A stretch of DNA of 48,216 nt, from positions 1 to 48,216 of the forward strand of contig PKCN01000268.1 of assembly GCA_002862205.1 (NCBI GenBank), given 5' to 3'. The notes under the pieces are model-generated. The model ran no database searches, had not been told where the DNA came from, and saw nothing but the letters and a program-made list of their open reading frames with translations. The position numbers were made by a program, and so were the translations under genes. Position 1 is the first letter of the stretch. Each line of letters starts with the position of its first letter. The DNA comes from Planctomycetaceae bacterium (lineage in GTDB: Bacteria; Planctomycetota; Planctomycetia; Pirellulales; Pirellulaceae). This document shows positions 14,201-24,179 of the stretch, in pieces.

Positions 14201-14726
14201 GAGAAGCGGTCCGATGGCAAGTAGTGCAACATTGTTGCGCATGAAACGCCGTCGCGATCTCCAGTCTGTCAATCTCTACTCAGCAGGACTCATGGCATAG
14301 ATAAATTAGCGCAGATGAGAGAGCCGTTTGAAAACGCAGAAGGCTGAGCTTCGCGTTTTGATGCAAAATCGCATCTCGCAATCTTTGGTAGCGCGTTGGC
14401 TGGTCGAACCTCAGCGATCTGCCGCAACCCTAGGCCCGGGATTGCAATGCCCGCGTTGAGGCTGTCATGCTGCGGTTGATCGGGGAACGGCAACGCTCGA
14501 AGTCGCGGCAAAATCACACTGTTTGGCGTTGCGTCGACTGAAGCTCGCCGCAAGCTGCGGCATTGGTTTTCCGCTCATGCAGAACGCTTGCGGCTACCCA
14601 TCCCATCCCATCCCATCCCATCACATGACATCCCATCCCGGCGATGAGTTTGATTTGGAAATGATGATTAGTAAGATACCAGAAACAGCGGGCAGTCAAT
14701 CGTTGCAGCGAGCATGACCCCGAACA
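14201..14726. other. Intergenic region between convergent genes
   Basis: About 525 bases between the XylR-type gene and a sulfatase. There is no recognisable gene or strong terminator. The small stem GCAAC-ATT-GTTGC near 14225-14240 has no T-tract. It contains the pentamer repeat at 14596-14640. Confidence 0.5.
14596..14640. repeat. Pentanucleotide tandem repeat (CATCC)n
   Basis: About eight copies of CATCC, two of them changed (CATCACATGA in the middle). It lies about 90 bases beyond the 3' end of the sulfatase gene, between convergent genes. Confidence 0.85.
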
Positions 14727-16166
14727 TCATTTGCCATTTGTGGTCGCTGGTTTCTCCGCGTTTCTCTTGCGGCGATTGCCACTCTTTTTCTTGTTGTCAT
14801 TGTTCTTCTTGGCTTGTTTTTGAGGTTTGTGCGAATTCGCTTTCAGTTCCGTCGGGATTCCCGTGTCTCCCTGTGATTTCATCCAGGCCATGAGTTCTTT
14901 TTCGAGTTCCTGCACAGTACTGTGGTGCTCGGGATGATCCGCGAGATTGTGCATTTCCAACGGGTCATTGACGACATCGTAGAACTCGATTGGGGGACGC
15001 TGTTGATAATGGTTGATGACCCACTTGGCTCGTTCATCGCCAGCGTCGGCAGCAGCGACGATCGATTTGTATTCTTTGCTTTTGGTACAAGCATTGGTGA
15101 ACAGTTGGTCTGATTCCAGGTTCAAAATCAGCTTGTGGGTGCGGGAGCGGATGGATCGGATCGGATAGCTTGCATTTCCGTTGATGATGCCTTTGGTGGT
15201 CATGAGCCCGAACACATGTTTTTTGTGTTGTGTTGCTTTGCCTGTCAGCACGTCAACAAAACTCTTTCCATCGAGATTCGGGTCTTGCTTGCCACCAGCA
15301 ACTTCCACGAAAGTGGGCGTGACGTCGACATATTCAAGCATCGCATCGGTGGTGGTGCCCGGCGTCACTTTGCCTGGCCAACGTACGAGCATGGCGGACT
15401 GTAGGCCACTGTCGTAGCAAGTCCACTTCGCGAAGGGGAATGAATTTCCCTGTTCGGAAACGACCACCACCAGCGTGTCTTGTTCCCGGTTGTGCTTTTT
15501 TAACAGTGAAAGAAGTTGGCCCACCTGATCATCGTAATAGGTGATTTCCGCCAAATAGCGACTAAAGGCATCACGTACTTCAGGGGTGTCAGCGAGATAA
15601 GGCGGTAGTTCGACGTCGGCAGGGGGATAGCGAGACGCGTCCCCTTTGTTCCATGGTGAATGGGGCTCGTTGCTGCAGGCGAAGATGCAAAATGGGGTCG
15701 ACGATTCACCGCACTCACCCATCATCGCGTCAATCGCCTTCATGTCTGGATTGTTCCTGTCGTTGCTGTACTCGAACGTAAACAGGTTTTTGGGACCAAT
15801 ATGGGTTTTCCCGGAAAGACCAATGCGGTACCCAAGTGGTTTCAGGTAGTGCGTGATGTTGCGAATGCTGTCAAAAGTTTGCGTGTGATTTGGGTAGGCC
15901 CCGGTTTTGACCGGATACTGACCTGTGTAGATGTTGTGTCGCGTGGGGGAACACATCGGTGCACACTGGAAACAATGTGTCATGCGCATTCCCTCCGTTG
16001 CCAAACCGTCAATGTTGGGTGTGTGTGCCTGCCCGCCGTAGCAGCCAATGTCCCGAAATGTACAGTCGTCCGCTATCACGAAAAGCAGGTTGGGAGGCGT
16101 GTCTGCCGCGGATGAAGTGACGGCAAGCGTGGCACACAGGATCAGCGAAAAAACAGTTGGTTTCAT
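14727..16166 (-). CDS. Secreted sulfatase (formylglycine type)
   Basis: A 479-residue exported arylsulfatase-family hydrolase that removes sulfate esters, probably from sulfated polysaccharide. Signal peptide 1-21. NLLFVIADDCTFRDIGCYGG carries metal ligands Asp33 and Asp34. The activation site is C72-S-P-T-R76, so Cys72 would become formylglycine. His residues lie in GKTHIGP and NEPHSPW. Where most sulfatases have Asp-Asn/His-Gly at the second metal site, this one reads SEQGNSFPFAKWTCYD, a variant found in some sulfatase subfamilies (heparan N-sulfatase-like grouping suspected). The last 35 residues are Lys/Asn-rich (QKQAKKNNDNKKKS). The substrate cannot be told. The formylglycine-generating enzyme is not in the window. 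Confidence 0.9.
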   Translation of the reverse strand: MKPTVFSLILCATLAVTSSAADTPPNLLFVIADDCTFRDIGCYGGQAHTPNIDGLATEGMRMTHCFQCAPMCSPTRHNIYTGQYPVKTGAYPNHTQTFDSIRNITHYLKPLGYRIGLSGKTHIGPKNLFTFEYSNDRNNPDMKAIDAMMGECGESSTPFCIFACSNEPHSPWNKGDASRYPPADVELPPYLADTPEVRDAFSRYLAEITYYDDQVGQLLSLLKKHNREQDTLVVVVSEQGNSFPFAKWTCYDSGLQSAMLVRWPGKVTPGTTTDAMLEYVDVTPTFVEVAGGKQDPNLDGKSFVDVLTGKATQHKKHVFGLMTTKGIINGNASYPIRSIRSRTHKLILNLESDQLFTNACTKSKEYKSIVAAADAGDERAKWVINHYQQRPPIEFYDVVNDPLEMHNLADHPEHHSTVQELEKELMAWMKSQGDTGIPTELKANSHKPQKQAKKNNDNKKKSGNRRKRNAEKPATTNGK

Positions 16167-16465
16167 GGGAAGTGTTATTGTGCGGAAGGGGACACGTGAA
16201 AGGTTTGATGAACGCTTCTGGGAATCATGATTGGCGATCAGGTTGGCAGTGTCAAACTCAGTTCGACATCCAAGCGATCTCCGGTCTGCATCCTAGCACC
16301 AAATGAGCCAGTACATGTCGAAAAATAGCCAAGGTCGGAGTGCGAAATCGTGATGCCAGAATCTCGCGACGCACCTTGGGTTGAAATGCACCCAGCGACA
16401 ACCGTCCTTGGCTCAGTGGGTGTATTTTATGTTTGCACGCCTCGGTAATGCATTCGGTGGTCCAT

Positions 16466-16759
16466 TCAGAGTGTAAACCTGCCAATGAAAGCTTCGCGAA
16501 GGAGCGCGTCCTCAATCGGGGAGAGACTCAAGAAAGAAGACGCGTTGTCACTGCATTCAGGCGTCGATGTATCCATCGGCTTGGCGACTGGCACGGGTGA
16601 TGGGGTGACGCATTTCGGCAGCCGAACAGACGCGTTTGAGGTCAGGAGCGTCGCTTTGGTGCAACTGCGAGGTTCTTCTTCTTGGGTCGGTTGGACGACG
16701 GTGTTTTCAGGGCGAGGGATGCTGAAAAATGCGACTTGCGATGGATAAGTATTGTTCAT
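16466..16759 (-). CDS. Possible small protein, 97 residues, unrecognised
   Basis: Begins MNNTYPSQVAFFSIPRPEN. I do not recognise it. The case for a gene is the GAGG sequence six bases before the ATG at 16759 and an uninterrupted frame. The protein is rich in Ser, Pro and Thr with no membrane segment. The frame is open for 86 more codons upstream, which weakens the evidence. It could be a lineage-specific small protein or chance. Confidence 0.3.
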   Translation of the reverse strand: MNNTYPSQVAFFSIPRPENTVVQPTQEEEPRSCTKATLLTSNASVRLPKCVTPSPVPVAKPMDTSTPECSDNASSFLSLSPIEDALLREAFIGRFTL

Positions 16760-16810
16760 TGGAATCCTCTGGTGGTCGGATAGGGTTGGTTCACGATTGG
16801 CATCTGAGTT

Positions 16811-16881
16811 CCCCACTGGTGCATGAAGGTCGATCAGGAACATGGTCGGAACATGACCTGCGTTTGCGTGCTTCAGTGGGG
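16811..16881. other. Inverted repeat, possible RNA structure
   Basis: CCCCACTG at 16811-16818 pairs with CAGTGGGG at 16874-16881. AGGTC near 16827 can pair with GACCT near 16855 inside it. The 71-base element is 52 bases upstream of the possible 97-residue gene on the minus strand. It could be a leader structure or chance. Confidence 0.3.
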
Positions 16882-16891
16882 CACACTGGCC

Positions 16892-16939
16892 TTGGGAAAT
16901 ACATCCATTGGGAAATACTTCCATCGGGAAATACTGGCA
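16892..16939. repeat. 16-base tandem repeat x3
   Basis: Copies of TYGGGAAATACWTCCA begin at 16892, 16908 and 16924, the last one diverged. Intergenic. A 13-base direct duplication follows at 16948-16973. Confidence 0.85.
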
Positions 16940-17199
16940 TTGGTCAAGAGCATCCGTCGTGAGCATCCGTCGTGCCAAGAGTTGAGCATCTTGCAGGATC
17001 TTGCAGATGCTCGCCACTATGGCGACAAATGCACCGGGGCCTGAGTCTTCGTCCGGTAGAAGCTACAAACGGTTTTGTAAAAATGACCATACCGTTTCGT
17101 GCTGCACATCGCTGCGTGACGCTGAGTATCGGTCCGCTCTCGGCTTGGTTGCGGTTGGCGTGTCACGATCTGCCGATCGCGGTGAGCGATTCGTAATTG

Positions 17200-17217
17200 A
17201 GTGGGCGGCCGCCCACT
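17200..17217 (-). terminator. Perfect 18-base palindrome after pheA
   Basis: AGTGGGCGGCCGCCCACT is fully self-complementary and directly abuts the pheA stop codon on the minus strand. It is GC-rich and hairpin-forming, but no T-run follows (CAATTACG), so a stalling or 3'-protection hairpin is as likely as a classical intrinsic terminator. Confidence 0.6.
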
Positions 17218-18348
17218 TCAATCAATGGTTGCTCGAGGATACGAGCCCAGGATCGTAAGCCGTTGTGCCAGTTGTTGCAGTTGGTCGATCGCAGCTTGAA
17301 CTTCAGCCGTGTCCCGATGCCCACTCAGTTCGATAAAGAACATGTATTCGTTCTTGGTCTCGGGGGCTGGGAACGATTCGATCCATGTCAGGTTCAAATT
17401 TTGCTGCTTGAAAATGGTCATGGCATTCGCCAACGCACCTGGTTCGTGGCTGACTTGGAACAGAATGGCGGTTTTATCATTACCACTGGGTGAGGGGCGC
17501 TCTCGGCCGAGCACTGCGAAACGAGTAACATTATTGGGATTGTCTTCAATGCTGGCAGCAATCACGTCCAATTCGTATTCACGGCCTGCCTCCAGACTTG
17601 CTACTGCGGCTACCCCCATCTGTTCGGAGGCGAGTTTGGCAGCAGCGGCGGTGCTGCTGATTTCAACAAGTCGCGCGTTGGGAAGTTGTTTCGCTAGCCA
17701 GCCTCGACACTGCGACAAAGCCTGTGGTTTGCTGTGGACCTCGATGATCTCGTCGCGAGGTGTTCTGGAGAGCAGATTGTGATGGATGGGAAGCAGGACT
17801 TCACCACAAATCTGCATCTCACCTCTGACAAACATGCCAAGTGTGTCGACGACGCGACCGTCCGTGCTATTCTCGATTGGCACAATCCCGCTCAGAGCAT
17901 CCTCACGTGCCACCGCCTCGAATACGGCGGGGATGGAAGCAACTGGGGTGAGTATCGTCGCATCGCCAAAATACTTGATGGCTGCCAAGTGGCTGTAACT
18001 GTGCTGAGGACCGAGATAAATCGTTTGCAATTGGTGAATCGATTGCAGGCAGATGCTGGACACGTGTTTTAGTAACGCAGCACCACTGGAATGATGGATC
18101 TTGTCATACCTGGTTTCACTGTCAGGTTTTCTGTCGCTGCCGAATAAACTGTCGATGCGGGCGGCTGCTTCCGCGATATGGCCAACCAGTTTTCCGTGAC
18201 CGTCACCGCACAGTTCGTGAACTGCGCGCTGGCGTTGCTGAACGAGATCCAAAATCTGCCGGTCCAGTTGGTCGATCACGCTGCGGTGGTGCGCCGGTGC
18301 ATCTGAGGAGGTATCAGGAGTCGAGTCAGAGTTGGATTGAGGATTCAT
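17218..18348 (-). CDS. pheA: Chorismate mutase / prephenate dehydratase (P-protein)
   Basis: Converts chorismate to prephenate and then phenylpyruvate, in phenylalanine synthesis. 376 residues. The N-terminal part (about 24-100) has the helix VIDQLDRQILDLVQQRQRAV of an AroQ-type mutase, but the rest is divergent and the mutase activity is less certain. The dehydratase domain (109-285) has YLGPQHSYSHLAA, IVPIENSTDGRV and the catalytic Thr275-Arg-Phe (NNVTRFAVLG). The ACT regulatory domain (about 292-372) has GALA at 304-307 and ESFP at 324-327. The last replaces the Phe-binding ESRP, so feedback control may differ. Single gene, minus strand, with a palindrome directly after its stop. The ATG at 18348 gives a Ser/Asp-rich leader of about 22 residues; a later start is possible. 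Confidence 0.9.
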   Translation of the reverse strand: MNPQSNSDSTPDTSSDAPAHHRSVIDQLDRQILDLVQQRQRAVHELCGDGHGKLVGHIAEAAARIDSLFGSDRKPDSETRYDKIHHSSGAALLKHVSSICLQSIHQLQTIYLGPQHSYSHLAAIKYFGDATILTPVASIPAVFEAVAREDALSGIVPIENSTDGRVVDTLGMFVRGEMQICGEVLLPIHHNLLSRTPRDEIIEVHSKPQALSQCRGWLAKQLPNARLVEISSTAAAAKLASEQMGVAAVASLEAGREYELDVIAASIEDNPNNVTRFAVLGRERPSPSGNDKTAILFQVSHEPGALANAMTIFKQQNLNLTWIESFPAPETKNEYMFFIELSGHRDTAEVQAAIDQLQQLAQRLTILGSYPRATID

Positions 18349-18541
18349 GAGCGTGTGTTCGCGTTCACGGAGAGGAATGCGTTGGGCAGCCTGCGTTGTC
18401 TAAGCGGCAAGCTGAATGGGCGGTGGTTGCGGCAACGGGGCCAAGGGGTGGAGCGTGGTGACGAGCGTGTGTGTGACGAGCATGACAGAGATGAGCGTTA
18501 CATTGTCACATTGCCGGGGTGTAGGTACAGACGGTGTCGGC

Positions 18542-18554
18542 TGTCATTTTGACA
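18542..18554. promoter_or_regulatory. Palindrome TGTCA-N3-TGACA, possible activator site
   Basis: Perfect 5-base inverted repeat with a TTT spacer, about 150 bases before the -24 element of the candidate sigma-54 promoter. That is the usual distance for an enhancer-binding protein site. A related TTGTCACATTG lies at about 18504. Confidence 0.4.
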
Positions 18555-18702
18555 ACAAGGCAGAATGGTGGGTTCGAGGCTGTTTCGCGTGACTGCCAAA
18601 AATGTTTCTGAAAAGCGAAAGATTGTGGGTTTATTACGTTTAAACGAGCTTTTTAGGGTCGTTTGACGAAAAACAGAACTGAAATCTGATTCAGCGTGAC
18701 GA

Positions 18703-18719
18703 CTGGCACAGCCTTTGCC
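18703..18719 (+). promoter_or_regulatory. Candidate sigma-54 (-24/-12) promoter of dnaK
   Basis: CTGGCACAGCCTTTGCC matches the consensus TGGCAC-N5-TTGC. GG at 18705-18706 and GC at 18717-18718 have the required ten bases between them. Transcription would start near 18730, leaving a leader of about 180 bases before the dnaK ATG. Sequence match only; a chance match is possible. Confidence 0.6.
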
Positions 18720-18908
18720 TATCTAGGACCTCCGTTGCCGGGTGTGACGAAATGGACATCCGGTTCCAACCCAAAAACGATCTGACGCGAGTCAGAACGC
18801 GGGGATCAAGCAATAGCGATTGGATCCCTTCAATAGAGAAACAGACTGAAACAGAAAATTGAGACGAACGCAGCGTTGTCACGCTGCAGATTTGAAAAGG
18901 AGATTGAC

Positions 18909-20828
18909 ATGGCTCAAGGCGAAAAAATCATCGGGATTGACCTCGGCACGACCAACAGTGTGGTCGCTGTAATGGAGGGAAGTGAACCAAAAGTTATCCC
19001 GAACCCGGAGGGGAATCGTTTGACTCCCAGCGTGGTTGCTTTCACTGACAAGGAAGATTCCATTGTTGGTGAGCCAGCACGACGACAGGCAGTGACCAAC
19101 CCAAAACGTACCGTCTACTCGGCAAAGCGTTTCATGGGGCGTCGCCATCATGAAGTCGAATCCGAAGAGAAAATGGTCCCCTACGGCGTTTCGGGGGCGG
19201 CTGACGAGTATGTGAAGATTGAAGTTGGCGACAAGCAACACACGCCGCAGGAAATCTCCGCCAAGGTTCTTCGTAAGCTGAAGGAATCTGCTGAGTCCTA
19301 TCTTGGCCATAAGGTCAACAAGGCTGTGATTACGGTTCCTGCCTACTTCAATGACGCCCAGCGTCAGGCCACCAAAGATGCTGGTCAGATCGCGGGACTC
19401 GAAGTGGCGCGTATTATCAATGAGCCAACTGCCGCCGCACTTGCTTACGGTTTGGACAAAAGTAAAGACGAAAAGATCATTGTGTTCGACCTCGGCGGTG
19501 GAACGTTTGACGTCTCAGTGCTTGAAGTAGCCGATTCCGGCGACGAAGAGCAGGAGAGTCGTGTGTTCCAGGTGATCAGCACCTCAGGTGACACTCATCT
19601 GGGCGGAGACGATTTTGACGAAGCGATGATCAATTACGTCGCGGATGAGTTCAAGAAAGAAAACGCGATCGACCTGCGTGACGACCCGATGGCGCTTCAG
19701 CGTTTGCAGGAAGCATGTGAGAAGGCGAAGAAGGATCTCAGCTCGCTTCCAGAGACTGACATCAATCTGCCGTTCATCACGGTTTCAGATAATGTGCCCA
19801 AGCACTTGACGATGAAAATCACTCGCAGCAAGTTCGAAGAACTCGTAGACGCTCTCGTTGAGAGATGTCGTCAGCCTGTGCTCCGTGCGCTCAAAGATGC
19901 TGGGTTTGATGCCAGTGACATTGATGAAATTGTCCTCGTCGGTGGTAGTACTCGCGTTCCAAAGGTGCGGGAACTCGTGAAGTCGATCTTTGGCAAGGAA
20001 CCACACCAGGGCGTCAACCCTGATGAGGTTGTTGCTGTGGGAGCCGCGATTCAGGGAAGTGTTCTCGCTGGTGAACGAACTGACGTGCTGTTGCTGGATG
20101 TGACACCTTTGACGCTCGGAATCGAAACCGAGGGTGGTGTGATGACCGCTTTGGTGGAACGCAATACCACTGTTCCAGCAGAGAAGAAGAACGTTTTCAG
20201 TACAGCCGCTGATAACCAGACGGCGGTGACCGTGCGTGTCTTCCAAGGTGAACGCAAAATGGCGAATAGCAATCGTTTGCTAGGTGAATTCAATCTGGAG
20301 GATATACCGCCCCAACCACGCGGTGTCCCACAGATTGAGGTCAAGTTTGACATTGACCAGAACGGGATCGTTTCCGTTTCGGCAAAAGAACTTAAAACCG
20401 GCAAAGAAGCATCGGTGACGATCAATGAAGCTGGTGCGCTGAGCGAAGATGACATCGAACAGATGCGAAAAGATGCTGAGTCTAATGCTGACGAAGATCG
20501 TAAGCAGTTCGAACTGGTCGAGGCCCGGAATCGTGCCAGCCAGCAGGTGTACCAGTTGGAAAAGCAGATGAAGGAGCATGAGGATAAGCTGACGGAGGCC
20601 GATACCGAACCGATGAACACCGCCATCGAGAAAGTAAAGAATGCAGCCGAAGGCGAAGATGCTGCCGTTATCAAAGCGGCATCAGACGAGTTGGATGCTG
20701 CATCGCAAGCATTCAGCAAAGTGCTGTACGAGAAAACCAGTGCTTCACCGGAAGCAGCTGCACCCGATGGTGCCGCTGGCGACGCCGATGACGATGCGAT
20801 CGATGCAGATTACGAAGTCAAAGAGTGA
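18909..20828 (+). CDS. dnaK: Molecular chaperone DnaK (Hsp70)
   Basis: ATP-dependent cytoplasmic chaperone, 639 residues. It folds and protects proteins together with DnaJ and GrpE, neither of which is in this window. Seen: phosphate-1 loop [16 protein letters not shown] near the start, [13 protein letters not shown], phosphate-2 loop [28 protein letters not shown], the linker region [19 protein letters not shown], and an acidic C-terminus ending DADYEVKE. The start is ATG 18909, preceded by a strong AAGGAG; the frame extends 11 codons further up, but those lack family similarity. A candidate sigma-54 promoter lies upstream and a strong intrinsic terminator downstream. ClpB, its disaggregation partner, follows. 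Confidence 0.98.
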   Translation: MAQGEKIIGIDLGTTNSVVAVMEGSEPKVIPNPEGNRLTPSVVAFTDKEDSIVGEPARRQAVTNPKRTVYSAKRFMGRRHHEVESEEKMVPYGVSGAADEYVKIEVGDKQHTPQEISAKVLRKLKESAESYLGHKVNKAVITVPAYFNDAQRQATKDAGQIAGLEVARIINEPTAAALAYGLDKSKDEKIIVFDLGGGTFDVSVLEVADSGDEEQESRVFQVISTSGDTHLGGDDFDEAMINYVADEFKKENAIDLRDDPMALQRLQEACEKAKKDLSSLPETDINLPFITVSDNVPKHLTMKITRSKFEELVDALVERCRQPVLRALKDAGFDASDIDEIVLVGGSTRVPKVRELVKSIFGKEPHQGVNPDEVVAVGAAIQGSVLAGERTDVLLLDVTPLTLGIETEGGVMTALVERNTTVPAEKKNVFSTAADNQTAVTVRVFQGERKMANSNRLLGEFNLEDIPPQPRGVPQIEVKFDIDQNGIVSVSAKELKTGKEASVTINEAGALSEDDIEQMRKDAESNADEDRKQFELVEARNRASQQVYQLEKQMKEHEDKLTEADTEPMNTAIEKVKNAAEGEDAAVIKAASDELDAASQAFSKVLYEKTSASPEAAAPDGAAGDADDDAIDADYEVKE

Positions 20829-20853
20829 TCGATGACGACTGCTGATTGAGTCA

Positions 20854-20884
20854 AAGGCGGGTGTCAAACACCCGCCTTTTTTTA
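20854..20884 (+). terminator. Rho-independent terminator after dnaK
   Basis: Perfect 12-base stem AAAGGCGGGTGT / ACACCCGCCTTT, loop CAA, then a run of T. It begins 25 bases after the dnaK stop. It separates dnaK from clpB, so clpB either has its own promoter or is reached by read-through. Confidence 0.92.
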
Positions 20885-20950
20885 TGCCTGTTTATGAAAT
20901 ATTTTTCCGCAATGTTTGCGATTTGAAATAGCAAAGGGAGCAAGACTGCC

Positions 20951-23638
20951 ATGACCTTTCGATTTGATAAATTAACCACCAAAGCACAAGCTCTCGTTGC
21001 CGATGCGCAATCGCGTGCGGCTACCGCTGGCAATCCAGAAATAAAACCACTGCATCTGCTTGCCGCAATGATCGAGGAGTCGGATGGAATTACCCGACCA
21101 CTGCTTGAAAAAATTAACGTGGATGTTGAACAACTTGCCGAACTGGTTAGCAGCGAAACCGGAAAACTGCCATCGGTCACGGGAGGCCGGCAGCCCGGCG
21201 TCGCTCCCGACTTGCAGAAAACTTTCGATGCAGCAGCGAACGCCGCCGATAGCATGAAAGATGAATTCGTCAGCACGGAACACCTGCTGTTGGGGCTTGT
21301 TGGTGCTGAAAGTAAGGCGAAAAACCTGCTCGCTCTGTCCGGGATCGGTAAAAAAGACGTACTGCAAGCCATGCAAGCTGTTCGTGGCTCGGCCCGAGTC
21401 ACCGATCAGAATGCTGAAGATACGTATCAAGCTCTTGAAAAATTTGGCTTTGACCTGACCCGTCTTGCTGCGGAGGGAAAACTTGATCCTGTCATTGGCC
21501 GAGACAACGAAATTCGTCGCGTGGTGCAGGTGCTCTCACGGAGAACTAAAAACAATCCTGTTCTCATTGGACAACCCGGTGTCGGTAAAACAGCCATCGC
21601 CGAAGGGCTCGCGTTACGCATCTTTGAGGGAGACATTCCGCAGAGCCTGCGTAACAAACGGGTGATCTCGTTGGATATGGGGGCGCTCGTCGCTGGTGCG
21701 AAATTCCGTGGCGATTTCGAAGAACGACTCAAAGCGGTGCTGCGCGAAGTCAAAGATTCCGATGGTCGTGTGATTCTGTTCATTGATGAATTGCATCTGG
21801 TGGTCGGCGCCGGCAACGCAGAAGGATCTGCGGATGCTGCTAATCTTCTCAAGCCGGAACTGGCCCGTGGAGCATTGCGGTGTATCGGTGCGACCACGTT
21901 GGATGAGTACCGCCAGAACATCGAGAAAGATGCTGCGCTGGAGCGTCGGTTCCAACCGGTGTACGTCGGAGAGCCGACGGTTGATGACACGATCGCCATC
22001 TTGAGAGGACTCAAATCCCGATACGAGTCGCATCATGGGGTGAGGATCACGGATAGCGCTCTGGTTGCAGCCGCCAACCTTTCCAATCGGTACATTTCTG
22101 ACCGGTTTCTTCCTGACAAAGCGATCGATCTGGTTGATGAGGCTGGCAGCCGGTTGGCAATGGAGAAGGAAAGCGTACCGGAACCCATCGATCTGATTCA
22201 ACGACGTTTACGTCAGCTTGAACTCGCCCACCGACAATTGGTTGACGAGCAGGAAGATTCTGCAATCGCCAAGCGAGCCGAAGTCGAAGAGGAGATGGAG
22301 TCGCTGAACCGTGAGCTTGCCAGTCTGCGTGAGCAGTGGGAAGCTGAGAAACTTGGTTTGGAAGATGTGCAGTCGGTACGTCAGGAAATTGAACAGCTTG
22401 AGCACCAATTTGCGCGACTCGATGCCGACGCGAAGCAGAAACAGCTGCGCGGTGAGAGTCCGGAAGACCTTTATCGGGAAATGCTCGAGGTGCGGGAACG
22501 TTTGAGTGATCTGCAACGGCGGATCGAAGAATCGGAAGCCCGCGAACAACAGGCAAGGGAACTGGAAGAACAAGCCGGACAGGCTGAGGAAGGCAACGAT
22601 AAACGACGACTGCTACGGCATGATGTCACCGAGGATGAAATTGCCGAAGTCGTGAGTGCCTGGACGGGTGTGCCACTGACAAGAATGTTGGAAACCGAGC
22701 GAGCCAAATTACTGGTGATGGAAGAACGTTTGCACCAACGTGTGATCGGCCAGGATGAAGCGGTTCAAGCGGTTGCCGATGCGGTGCGACGTAGCCGCAG
22801 TGGCTTGCAGGATCCCAATCGCCCGATCGGTTCGTTCCTGTTCCTCGGTCCTACCGGGGTCGGCAAGACTGAACTGTGCAAAGCATTGGCGGAAGTGATG
22901 TTTGATGATGAATCGGCGATGCTGCGAATCGATATGAGCGAGTTCATGGAACGCCATAGCGTCTCACGATTGATTGGCGCGCCTCCCGGGTATGTTGGAT
23001 ATGAGGAAGGTGGAAAGCTGACCGAAGCGGTGCGGCGTCGTCCGTACTCAGTGCTGCTGCTCGATGAGATGGAGAAAGCACATCCTGATGTGTTCAATAT
23101 CCTGCTGCAGGTTCTGGATGATGGGCGTTTGACCGATGGGCAGGGGCGTACCGTCGACTTTACCAATACGGTGATCGTGATGACAAGCAACGCCGGCAGC
23201 CAGGTGATTCAGAAGGTCACCGAGCAAGGTGGTGATGAAGAGGAACTGCGTGAGGCCGTCCATGAGTCGCTGAAAGCACGGTTCTTGCCAGAGTTTCTGA
23301 ATCGTATTGATGACATTGTGATCTTTCATCCGCTGCTGAAAACCGAAATTCGACATATCGTCGGATTGCAACTTCAGGAGTTGGCGAAGCGGTTGAAAGA
23401 AAATGGCCTTCAACTCGAGGTCTCTGAGGATGCGATGGATGAGGTGGCGTCGGCTGGCTACGATCCTACCTTTGGTGCCAGACCTCTGAAGAGGGTGATT
23501 CAGCGGGAAATTCAGAATCCGCTGGCGCGAGCGTTGTTGACAGACGAATATCCTGAGGGCTCAACGGTTCATGTCGATTACGACGGGGACAATTTTTCCT
23601 TCACAGAACGAGTTGCAACCATCGCGGAGGAAGGTTGA
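20951..23638 (+). CDS. clpB: ATP-dependent disaggregase ClpB (Hsp100)
   Basis: Hexameric AAA+ protein that threads aggregated proteins through its pore and works with DnaK. 895 residues; E. coli ClpB has 857. The N-terminal domain is about 1-150. First AAA+ module: Walker A GQPGVGKT at 207-214 and Walker [10 protein letters not shown]. The coiled-coil middle domain is about 400-550, long and Glu/Arg-rich, and accounts for much of the extra length. Second module: GPTGVGKT at 633-640 and [25 protein letters not shown] and the pore Tyr region [11 protein letters not shown] are present. AAAGGGAG lies about ten bases before the ATG. It follows dnaK in the same direction after a terminator. The two genes together form the disaggregation system. 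Confidence 0.97.
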   Translation: MTFRFDKLTTKAQALVADAQSRAATAGNPEIKPLHLLAAMIEESDGITRPLLEKINVDVEQLAELVSSETGKLPSVTGGRQPGVAPDLQKTFDAAANAADSMKDEFVSTEHLLLGLVGAESKAKNLLALSGIGKKDVLQAMQAVRGSARVTDQNAEDTYQALEKFGFDLTRLAAEGKLDPVIGRDNEIRRVVQVLSRRTKNNPVLIGQPGVGKTAIAEGLALRIFEGDIPQSLRNKRVISLDMGALVAGAKFRGDFEERLKAVLREVKDSDGRVILFIDELHLVVGAGNAEGSADAANLLKPELARGALRCIGATTLDEYRQNIEKDAALERRFQPVYVGEPTVDDTIAILRGLKSRYESHHGVRITDSALVAAANLSNRYISDRFLPDKAIDLVDEAGSRLAMEKESVPEPIDLIQRRLRQLELAHRQLVDEQEDSAIAKRAEVEEEMESLNRELASLREQWEAEKLGLEDVQSVRQEIEQLEHQFARLDADAKQKQLRGESPEDLYREMLEVRERLSDLQRRIEESEAREQQARELEEQAGQAEEGNDKRRLLRHDVTEDEIAEVVSAWTGVPLTRMLETERAKLLVMEERLHQRVIGQDEAVQAVADAVRRSRSGLQDPNRPIGSFLFLGPTGVGKTELCKALAEVMFDDESAMLRIDMSEFMERHSVSRLIGAPPGYVGYEEGGKLTEAVRRRPYSVLLLDEMEKAHPDVFNILLQVLDDGRLTDGQGRTVDFTNTVIVMTSNAGSQVIQKVTEQGGDEEELREAVHESLKARFLPEFLNRIDDIVIFHPLLKTEIRHIVGLQLQELAKRLKENGLQLEVSEDAMDEVASAGYDPTFGARPLKRVIQREIQNPLARALLTDEYPEGSTVHVDYDGDNFSFTERVATIAEEG

Positions 23639-23767
23639 GCTGTGCCGTGCAAATTTCCCGCTCGCGATGAAGGATCCTCGCGAGGGCGGGACGCTGCGAA
23701 GACCCGCAGTATGGAACATGATTGAGGTGGGCCGCTTCAAGCCGTTCTGCTCAAGAGACCGTTCGGC

Positions 23768-24088
23768 TCAAGAGGGAGTGGTGCTGACTGACAATTCTTC
23801 ATTCCGCACACGAACCTCATACGTATTGACATTGTGTTGCGGAATGTTCTGTTCTTGGCATCGTCCGTCTTTGATGCCGAATCCCCAGTGGTGAATTCGG
23901 CAGTGGATGACATCTTTTTCGATGCAGCCATGCACCAGTGAGGCACCAGCATGAGGACAAGGGTCATCGATTGCGTAGAAACCGTCGGCAAGGTGGTAGA
24001 CCCCGATCAGCTTGCCCATGATCTTGAAGCACTTGGCCTCACCTTCCGGGATGTCGGTCGTACGACAGACGGATTCATATTCTGGCAT
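23768..24088 (-). CDS. Rieske-type [2Fe-2S] ferredoxin
   Basis: A 106-residue soluble Rieske protein of the NirD / dioxygenase-ferredoxin type. The cluster ligands are visible: Cys44-Pro-His46 and Cys63-Arg-Ile-His66, with the flanking sequences DPCPHAGASL and CRIHHWGFGIKDGRC. No signal peptide or membrane segment, so a cytoplasmic electron carrier. The partner enzyme is not evident; the neighbours are a DUF1501 protein (same strand, 91 bases upstream) and clpB (convergent). Start at ATG 24088; no strong ribosome site. Confidence 0.88.
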   Translation of the reverse strand: MPEYESVCRTTDIPEGEAKCFKIMGKLIGVYHLADGFYAIDDPCPHAGASLVHGCIEKDVIHCRIHHWGFGIKDGRCQEQNIPQHNVNTYEVRVRNEELSVSTTPS

Positions 24089-24179
24089 TGGATTTGACGG
24101 GGTTGGAGATCAACCAACCTGACTGACAGTGACAAACGTGAATTCGGCGAACATCAAGGGTTTTGAAGTCCAAGACCGC

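Larger units (their letters stand above)
16167..17199. other. Sparse region between sulfatase and pheA
   Basis: About one kilobase with no confident gene. It contains one small open frame with a good ribosome site (16466-16759, minus), an inverted repeat (16811-16881), a 16-base repeat (16892-16939) and a 13-base duplication (GAGCATCCGTCGT at 16948 and 16961). Confidence 0.5.
18349..18908. promoter_or_regulatory. dnaK upstream region
   Basis: About 560 bases before dnaK. There is no CIRCE element (no TTAGCACTC / GAGTGCTAA pair). It holds a sigma-54-type promoter match at 18703-18719 and, 150 bases upstream of that, the palindrome TGTCA-TTT-TGACA at 18542-18554. No open frame here resembles a gene. 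Confidence 0.55.

Noticed and set aside
18349-18908. CIRCE/HrcA element before dnaK
   Set aside because: No TTAGCACTC-N9-GAGTGCTAA or close variant is present.
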